Source: Ceratopteris richardii
Taxonomy: Eukaryota > Streptophyta > Polypodiopsida > Polypodiales > Pteridaceae
DNA length: 64,000 nucleotides
NCBI GenBank assembly: GCA_020310875.1
Contig: CM035422.1
Coordinates: forward strand, 59,720,324 to 59,784,323
Direction: 5' to 3'
Shown: in pieces, positions 57,101-64,000 of the stretch
Position numbering within the stretch: the first letter of the stretch is position 1
Layout of the letters: each line of letters opens with the position of its first letter
Made by a program: the position numbers and the translations under genes
Notes under the pieces: generated by a model
The model's database searches: none
What the model saw: only the letters and a program-made list of their open reading frames with translations
Told to the model about the DNA's origin: nothing

Positions 57101-58446
57101 CTGTCATCAACGAATTTCACAACCAAGCCAATCTTGGCTAATGCAGAAACTGATAACAGGTTCTTTTTGATCCTTGGCACAAATAAATCATCTGACAAAG
57201 TGAAAGAACTACCATCAGCAGTAGTCAGAATGATCTTACCAACTCCCATAACAGGATAAGAGGAGTTATTGGCGCATGTGACAGTATTCCCTGTAGGGGC
57301 AGGCTCGAGTGAAGAGAAGAAACTGTGCTGCGATGTAATATGTTTGGTTGCCCCACTGTCAAAGTACCAAACATCTGAGTCTACTGCAGACATGCACTGA
57401 TCATGAGAAGATGGGTCAAAACTGCAGATAGTAGTAAACGCCCATTCTTCTTCCTGCACAAGATTTGCAGACTCTGTTTTTGGTGTAGAGGCCTCTACAA
57501 CAACCATTCCAGCCTCTTTCTTCTTTGCCTCTTTAGCAGCCAGTTTTGGACAGTTCTTTATAATATGATCATTTCCTTTACAGTACTTGCAGAACAATTT
57601 CTGCTTTTCTGATTTCTTCTCATCTTTATCATGGTTCTTCGATTGTGTAGCATTTGCAGATTTCTGCTTACTAGTAGAAGAGCTCCATTTTCCTTTGCCC
57701 TTCTGACTAGCCAGGAAAGCTTGATCTGCAACATGCATAATGGACCTGTTCTGCCTGGACTGATCTTCCTGCAACAAAACAGAGACTAATTCCTCAAATG
57801 ACAAGGCATTCGGATTGCCTTTCATCATCAACCAAAGAGTAGAGGCAAAACTCTGATATGAATCAGGAAGACCATTCAGAACGGTCTGCACAAGTGAGCT
57901 ATCTGGCATAACCTCATCAACAGAAATCAATTGTTCCTTCAGGTCTTTGATCTTTGTAAGAAAACTGTCCATAGAATCACCTTCATTCATGTGCTCACTC
58001 TCCAACTGTTTTCGGAGGTAAGCAACATGAGCCTCATTCCTAGCCTAGTACAAAGTGGTAAGTGTATCCCAAGCATCCTTTGCTGTTCTGCAAGAGCGAA
58101 TGTGAGGAATAATGGCACGTTTGACAGACAAAGCTATCAATGCATGTGCCTGGGCATCTCTGCCATCCCAACGAATCTGCTCTGCAGTAGGTGCAACAGA
58201 AACAGCAGCACGAACAGGAATCTGTGGAATATCATATTCGACACCATCTTCATCAGCTCCAACACCTGTATTTGCAGTACCTGTCGTTACAGGTGTAATA
58301 GGACGTCTTTCAACACCCTACATAATGTTCCACAATCCTTTTGCAACCAGTACATGTCGCATCATATAAGCCCATAATGGGTAGTTGGTACCATCCAACT
58401 TATCCTCAATAGCCAACATACGGAATACATCACTGCTTTCAGCCAT
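54186..58446 (-). pseudogene. Family A gag-pol of A7, four stops and one frameshift
   Basis: Collinear with A5's polyprotein and very similar. Open pieces: gag to HHCC start (56899-58005), integrase (56233-56889), linker to RT (55506-56216), RT to RNase H (54186-55460, 424 codons with VVYVDD and the TKALP tail). TAG stops lie at 58318-58320, 58045-58047, 56899-56901 and 55506-55508. Each is CAG in A5. A 5-bp deletion near 56237 shifts the frame. Domain motifs including DSGATKH, the integrase acidic residues and RNase H are otherwise kept, so the damage is recent. Confidence 0.93.
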
Positions 58447-58785
58447 GGCCGGTGACTAAAATACCTTGATGCAGAAAATTGACTGTATCTCAAAAAGTTG
58501 AATGGAACTGCCTAGACGAGTTCTGCTACACCTGTAGTAGACTTCGAGATGCTTAAACTGGCGAACAGAAACTGGTATATACCTTTGGCACAAAAGGACG
58601 AAATAGCCTGCATAAGTGCTGCGATAGTGTGTTCGGAGGCCGAAACGAGCTCAGATCGCAATTTCGGCACAACAGAGCGAAGTTGTTTTGATCTCGGAAA
58701 CACCCTGAGTATGCTCACCAAATTTTGTGTGAATCTGAGACTGCAAATGGAGGAGTGTCGACGGCACCCTAGAAGAAGCACAATT

Positions 58786-58992
58786 TTTGGAGATAGACGT
58801 CTGCGGAAGCACGCGAACAGCACAAGGAAGAAGAAGAAGCTTGGAGCACAAACACACACTACTGAATGTATTACAAGAGAATTGTACAAAGATAAGTAGC
58901 CCATTAGGGCAATAGGCGTATATACAAGCCGGGGGAAAAAAACCTCCTAAAGAGGGAAAAAAGTGCCCTGGCGGTCCTAGAGTGTTCACACA
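58786..58992 (-). repeat. Truncated 5' LTR of A7
   Basis: Begins after GAAGAAGCACAATT, where 17 bases including most of the PBS seen in A5 are missing. Ends within GTGTTCACACA, losing the last ~24 bases of the LTR at the junction with copia D. Confidence 0.88.
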
Positions 58993-59971
58993 ATCCTTCG
59001 TTCATGGTACCTTTCAAATACCTAAGCACTCTTTTCGCTGCATGCATATGAGGTACTCTAGGTTCATGCATAAATTGTGACAATACTCCCACTGCATAGC
59101 ATATAGCAGGTCTAGTTTTTGTTGCATAAATCAAAGATCCTACCATGGATCTATATGCATTCATATCATGCAACTCATCACCTTCCTGTGCACTCAACTT
59201 TACATTACATTTCATTGGAGTAGAAACAAATTTACATTCCTGCATACCAAACCTTTTTAGCATATCACATATATATTTTCTCTGTATCAACCACATACCT
59301 TCATCGCCATACACACTTTCAATCCCAAGAAAGTATCTAAGCAAACCAAGATCTGAAATTTTAAATTCCTTTCCCAAATTACCTTTTATCTCTTCAATTG
59401 CTTTTGCATCATTCCTAGGAATCAACAAGTCATCCACATAAATGCATACATAGACACACATGTCATCTACATGTTTTACATAAAGTGAAGGATCATCATG
59501 ACTCGCTATGTATCCTTGCAACATAAGATACTTTACCAACCTTGCATTCCATGCCCTTGGTGCCTGTTTAAGACCATGCAATGCCTTCTTTAACCTGCAT
59601 ACATGATTAGGACATTTTGCATCCACATAACCATCTGGTTGTGACATATACACTTCTTCATTTAACTCACCATTAAGAAAGGCATTCTTTATATCGAGTT
59701 GATATATATACCATCTTTTACTTGTAGATAAAGCCAACAAAGTTCTCACCGTTGCCATGTTTGCTACTGGACTAAATGTTTCCTCATAGTCCAATCCTTG
59801 AGTTTGATTATATCCTTTTGCTACAAGTCTAGCCTTATATCTTGACACACTACCATCACTATTTCTTTTAATCTTAAAAACCCACTTGCAACCAATTACC
59901 TTTTGTTTTGGTGTCTTTGGAACTAAATTCCAAGTCTTGTTATCCTGTAGTGCTTCCATTTCTTCTCTCAT
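58993..59971 (-). pseudogene. Copia D reverse transcriptase, 3'-truncated
   Basis: Open from MREEMEALQDNKTWNLVP through [33 protein letters not shown] and the catalytic IYVDDLL to the connection region (MVGSLIYATKTRP, RVLRYLKGTMNEG). It is then cut by the A7 LTR, so RNase H is absent. The open frame runs on into LTR-derived codons (58904-58992), giving a chimeric end without meaning. Confidence 0.9.
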
Positions 59972-60082
59972 TGCTTTCTCCCACTTTTCATCTCCTTTTG
60001 CCTCATCATAACATGTGGGTTCATTTTCCTACTCAACTTTTGTCATAAAAGCATAATGAGTATTCATGAAAGATTCATAAGT

Positions 60083-61195
60083 TTACCTTTGAGGTTGCTT
60101 ACTCACTCTTGAAGTTTTTCTTACCTCCAATGTAGATGCTTTTCCTTTCTTATTAGGAACCTTTGATGATTCTCCATACTCACATACATCACTAATTTCC
60201 TCTCCTTCATCATTAACTTCAACAAGTTTGAGTTTACCTTTACTTTTAACACTTGGAGGTGACTCTTGCCTTAATCTTCCATTGAAAGGTAGCTCTCTTT
60301 CTTCATCCAAACCACTTTTCTCATCACTTAAACTTCTTGTGGGCTGAGGTAAGCACTCATCTTCTTCACCTGTATCTTCTTCGTCTCCATTTATGACCTG
60401 CAAACTTTTCTTATCTACATACCATGAAAGTGATTCATCAAAGTTTACATCTCTTGAAACAACCACCTTATTGGTATGAGGATTATAACATCTATATCCT
60501 CTTTGAGTATCTACATAACCAATAAATATACACTTTTCTGATTTCACATCAAGTTTTGATCTCACTTCACTAGGTACATGTACATAACATACACAACAAA
60601 ATACTTTCAAATGACTTACACTTGGTTTCCTTCCATGCCATACCTCATGTGGTGTCAAATGATGAACTCCGGTAGTAGGTACTCTATTCATAATGTACAC
60701 ACTTGTGCTAACAGCTTCAGCCCAAAAAGAATTAGGTAAACACATATCATTTAGCATGCTTCTAGATGCTTCTGTTATGATTCTGTTTCTTCTTTTTGTG
60801 ACTCCATTTTGTTGTGGAGTATACCTGCATGTAAATTCTCTTTTGATACCTTCATCATACAAAAAATCAGTAAAATCTTGAGAGAAATATTCTCCCCCTC
60901 CATCGGATCTTAGCTTCTTAACATATCTTCGTGTTTGCTTCTCGACAAATGATTTAAAATTTTTGAAACAATCAAAGACTTCACTCTTATGTTTAATGAA
61001 ATATACAAATGTCATTCTACTATGATCATCAATGAATGATACATAGTACTTATTACCAGCCAAGGATGCCTCTTTAGTAGGACCCCATACGTTCGTGTGT
61101 ATAAGATCTAGCAATCCACTACTTACATAGCTTGGATGCTTGAAAGGCTGTCTACTTTGCTTACCCATTTGACATGCTTCACAAAGATGCACCAT
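60083..61195 (-). pseudogene. Copia D integrase
   Basis: 370 open codons: the CEACQMGKQSRQPF end of the HHCC domain, core with DLIHTNVWGP, FIDDHSRM, RSDGGGEYFSQDF and TPQQNGVTKRRNR, C-terminal GYRCYNPHTNKV, and an acidic linker to RT. The catalytic position normally Asp in HTDVWGP is Asn here, and the Glu position in NGVAERRNR is Lys, so two of three catalytic residues appear changed. Stops separate it from protease and from RT. Confidence 0.85.
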
Positions 61196-61288
61196 ATGTT
61201 GCTTAGTAAGATCAGGTAATCCTTCAACAATCCTCCTCTTTCATAGCTCCTTTAACTTGTGTACATTCATGTGCCCAATCCTTTTGTG

Positions 61289-62683
61289 TCATAGGTCAAG
61301 CTCTGCTATTCGATGCATACCATAAGAGAAATAGTTTGTATGATTTGGGTTTACATTGAATGTAAACAATCTACCTTGTTTTTTACCTCTAGCAATTAAC
61401 CTCCTTTGCTTTGGATCGTCAATGAAGCAACCTGCATGATTAAAACTTATTTGCAAACCTTTTTCTACCATTTGACCAACGGACATCAGATTCTTAGTAA
61501 TCGTTGGCACATAAAGTACATCCTTCAAGCAATTTGTCTTGCTCTTATCTTGCATAACAACATCTCCAACCTGCATAATCTTATGTGTTGTATCATCTCC
61601 TGTTTCAACTTGACCTTTACATGAAGGATTATGCATATTAGAAAACCATGAAGCATCATGTGACATATGGTTAGAGCAACCACTATCTACATACCATACA
61701 TCACTATTGCAATTCATCTTAGTTTCTACATTCATCATAAGAAGAGAATCATAATCATCACTTTTACCTTGAACTGCATAATTTCCTTGTTGTTTACCTC
61801 TTCTTGAATAGCCTCCACTTCGATTACCACCTTGATTATTTTCATTTTGATAGCAATCTTTGGCATAGTGTCCATACCTTCCACATATATAGCAATTGTT
61901 GTTATCTTCACTCCTTTGTCTTTGATTGTAGTTGTAGTAGCCTCTCGTACCTCTAGCACTTGATCTTCCTCTTCCTCTTGTGTTGAAGAAGCCACTTGAA
62001 GTCCCTTGATCATCGCTCCTTCTTCCTCGACCTCTATTTGAACCTCTTCTTCCTCTATTTCCACCTCTTGATGATCCTACATAAAGAGCTTGTCCTTGAG
62101 ATCCTTTTTTATTTCAAGTAGAACCATTTAGATTCATCTCCTCCGTGACCATGAGAGCAACAAGCTGATCAAAGTCTGGTAATTCTCCTCTAACATAAAC
62201 TGAAGTAATGAATGGTTTCCATCTCTCATCATCCTTGAGTCCGTTGAGAGTATGTGCAACCAAGTCGTCATCCTCCACATGAGCTTGAATTGATCCTAGT
62301 TGATCTGCAATCTCTTTAACCTTCAACAAGTAATCATTGAATGATGTCCTTGTATCTTTCTTTATGTTATTAAACTCATTTTCTAGTTGAATCTTCCAAT
62401 GCAAGCCAAACATCTCTACTTGTGTCTAGATCTTGTATGTGTCCTACCATTGAATCTTTAATATTTGTGATAAAATGAATATAACCCTTTTGTCTCTTTC
62501 ATTCCAAAGCCTAAACTCCCTCAATTGATGCTGATTTGGATCCTCTGGTAATATAGGTTTGATATAAGTTCCATCAAACAAACCATACAAGCCTCTACCT
62601 TGCAAGTATGATGTGATTCTAAATCGCCATGCTTGATAGTTGTTCTTATCAAGCTTCTCTAATTGTGCATGTTGATCGCCCAT
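61289..62683 (-). pseudogene. Copia D gag and protease
   Basis: From the Met at 62683: MGDQHAQLEKLDKNNYQAWRF gag start (62444-62683), an interruption near 62420, the gag core (62114-62413: SFNDYLLKVKEIADQLGS), a stop near 62113, an Arg/Gly-rich stretch, zinc knuckle CYICGRYGHYAKDC near 61855-61900, and protease VWYVDSGCSNHMS (61289-61738). Related in layout to copias B and C but distinct from family A. Stops before integrase. Confidence 0.87.
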
Positions 62684-62930
62684 TGTGTAAATACTAAACT
62701 TCCTCCTTTAACTCTCCTTTTGGATATGTGTGATAAGAAGAAGTATGATATTTACCTTTGTAATAAAGTTTATGCCCCTTTCTTTGCTTGAATGATGCTT
62801 GAGATGCTTCCTTGCTATCTCCTTCTACCTTTGTGTAGTGTCGATGATGAACCGCTGCTCCAATAGCTTCAAATTCTTCATCAAGGTATTATAACCTTCT
62901 CCAAGCTTCAATTCCTTGCTCTGATACCAA
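62684..62930 (-). other. Copia D leader with primer binding site
   Basis: Untranslated leader. The minus strand reads TGGTATCAGAGC at 62929-62918, one base from the LTR, the initiator-Met-tRNA-type PBS. Confidence 0.88.
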
Positions 62931-63896
62931 TGTTGGAGTTTATTGACCTCCAAAATATAGCTAGAAGTAGGTGGAACCCCCTAGGAACAAGTTAACCTTC
63001 TCACAAACTTCATCACAGAAAACCAGTCATGCTTGTAGAGCTTATTGTTCTCTACTGGTTTACAATTTTTTTAAACCTGTTTTAACCACATATACTAGAG
63101 ACCAAGAGCTTTCCAATGAGCCAAAGAACACTCAATTTGGATAAATACACAAGGAGATATGACCTCTGCAAGTTTGAGGTTTAATGGAGACCTTCAGCAG
63201 GGGTGAAACTCGATAACACACACTACTTGCAGAGAGTACTGCTCTCAACTCACAAATCCAATGATTATGAAAATTGACAATATGAAAGTAGACAGTAAGA
63301 GCTTTCAAATGAGCTATCAAACATGTAATGTGGATATATAATCAGGGAGACACAAGCTCTGCAATATCTGCATACAAAACTACAGTAGCGTAGAGATACA
63401 CATATGACTCTCTTGGACTTCCCACAAGATCACGACTTCTCTCTTCCTTTTATAGCATGGGAAACTAATCTAAAACCTTCCTAATACATCTAAATTTGTG
63501 GTAGACACTTGGGTGGAGGTATTACATGACTCAAGTGCTCAAATAAGCAAAGTATTGATGGACTTTGAGAACTAGCCACATCGACTTTTCACTAAGACAC
63601 CACTGCAGCTCCCTTGTGACTCACTAATTTGACTCACCATGTTCTAGAACTCACGTGGTATTTTGGCTATATTTTATGAATAATATGAGCCTTCTTGAAG
63701 TATTTGAAGACTTCCCAAAGGTATTTACATAATTTGAAACTTGTACCCTACATAAAACAAATGTTCGCAACAATGTATACAAGCTACATTTCTGAAATCT
63801 CTTCACTATCTTCAATGAGTTCTTTGGCTTCATTTTAATTCTTGACTTGCTTCAAATTCTTCATAATCATCAATTTGGGATTGCTTTGTTCCAACA
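62931..63896 (-). repeat. LTR shared by copia D and a neighbouring element
   Basis: 966 bp from TGTTGGAG to TTGTTCCAACA, with perfect inverted TGTTGG/CCAACA ends. On its left is D's PBS and gag. On its right are a polypurine tract and the RNase H end of a copia pol in the same orientation. It is thus both a 5' and a 3' LTR. A TATA box is at 63446-63456. Confidence 0.88.
63446..63456 (-). promoter_or_regulatory. TATA box in copia D LTR
   Basis: The minus strand reads GCTATAAAAGG, placed centrally in the LTR as expected of a U3 promoter. Confidence 0.5.
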
Positions 63897-63912
63897 TCTC
63901 CTCCTCAATCAC
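63897..63912 (-). other. Polypurine tract right of the shared LTR
   Basis: The minus strand reads GATTGAGGAGGAGA directly before the LTR, a standard PPT. Confidence 0.8.
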
Positions 63913-64000
63913 TAATTGTGATTATACCATCCTTCTTTATTCCTAACATCTCTTTGAACTTCTGTAGCTTAGGTCCATCTAAGCTTTTTGTCAACATATC
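63913..64000 (-). pseudogene. Copia pol 3' end, runs off the window
   Basis: The minus strand encodes the RNase H tail DMLTKSLDGPKLQKFKEML and a stop near 63913, closely resembling copia C's tail (DMLTKRLDGPKLQKFKDMV). Only ~30 codons are visible. Integrity is unknown. Confidence 0.8.

Larger units (their letters stand above)
53881..58992 (-). mobile_element. A7: family A element with mismatched flanks
   Basis: Near full-length relative of A5. Left LTR 53881-54111 complete, right LTR 58786-58992 truncated. The left flank is gypsy G and the right flank is copia D, with no target duplication, so one side was rearranged after insertion. The sequence that should hold the PBS is deleted. Gag-pol carries four nonsense codons and one 5-bp deletion. 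Younger than most family A copies, but inactive. Confidence 0.92.

Overview
This 64 kb window reads as nuclear DNA of a land plant with a large, repeat-rich genome. Almost all of it is LTR retrotransposon sequence, in many states of decay, stacked inside and fused to one another. I found no host protein gene, rRNA or complete tRNA. The plant assignment rests on Ty1/copia polyproteins, initiator-Met-tRNA-type primer sites (TGGTATCAGAGC) and plant-style Ty3/gypsy gag and pol. Some families resemble ones I recall mostly from ferns, other non-flowering plants or gymnosperms, but that is weak recollection and not proof.

Layout. 1-2863: non-coding, with a GA microsatellite, a perfect 12-bp hairpin, a tRNA-like (SINE-type) pol III promoter and a ~100-bp inverted repeat. 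2864-8606 (-): decayed, chimeric copia of 'family A' (A1). 8607-13140 (-): second copia family (B) with one LTR. 13146-13503 (-): family A scrap (A2). 13504-15454 (+): decayed gypsy integrase (H) and a probable LTR. 15455-39924: four-level nest. An old family A copy (A3, +) is split by copia C (15743-39358, +). C's 3' LTR is split by gypsy E (21317-38520, -). E's 3' non-coding region is split by an intact family A element, A5 (24406-29560, -). 39925-41062 (-): gypsy RT/RNase H fragment (I). 41063-43330 (+): family A copy (A4) with a 447-bp tandem duplication. 43331-44290 (+): gypsy fragment (J). 44830-46857 (+): family B-like copia (B2). 47095-48597 (-): family A fragment (A6), interrupted by gypsy G (48598-53880, +). 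G is itself broken by family A copy A7 (53881-58992, -). A7 joins a third copia family, D (58993-62930, -), whose LTR (62931-63896) also abuts the pol end of another element at the window edge.

Two elements look coding-competent. A5 has one uninterrupted 1421-codon gag-pol, 230-bp LTRs differing at one base, a 5-bp target duplication, PBS and PPT. E has an uninterrupted gag-protease frame and an uninterrupted RT-RNase H-integrase frame. At their junction is what looks like a textbook -1 frameshift signal: an in-register A_AAT_TTC heptamer, a 9-nt spacer and a 9-bp stem-loop with a possible pseudoknot partner. This is the most interesting feature of the window. Decay of the other copies is dominated by CAG-to-TAG and CGA-to-TGA changes, as expected from deamination of methylated cytosine. 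Boundaries of decayed fragments are approximate. LTR comparisons were made by eye.
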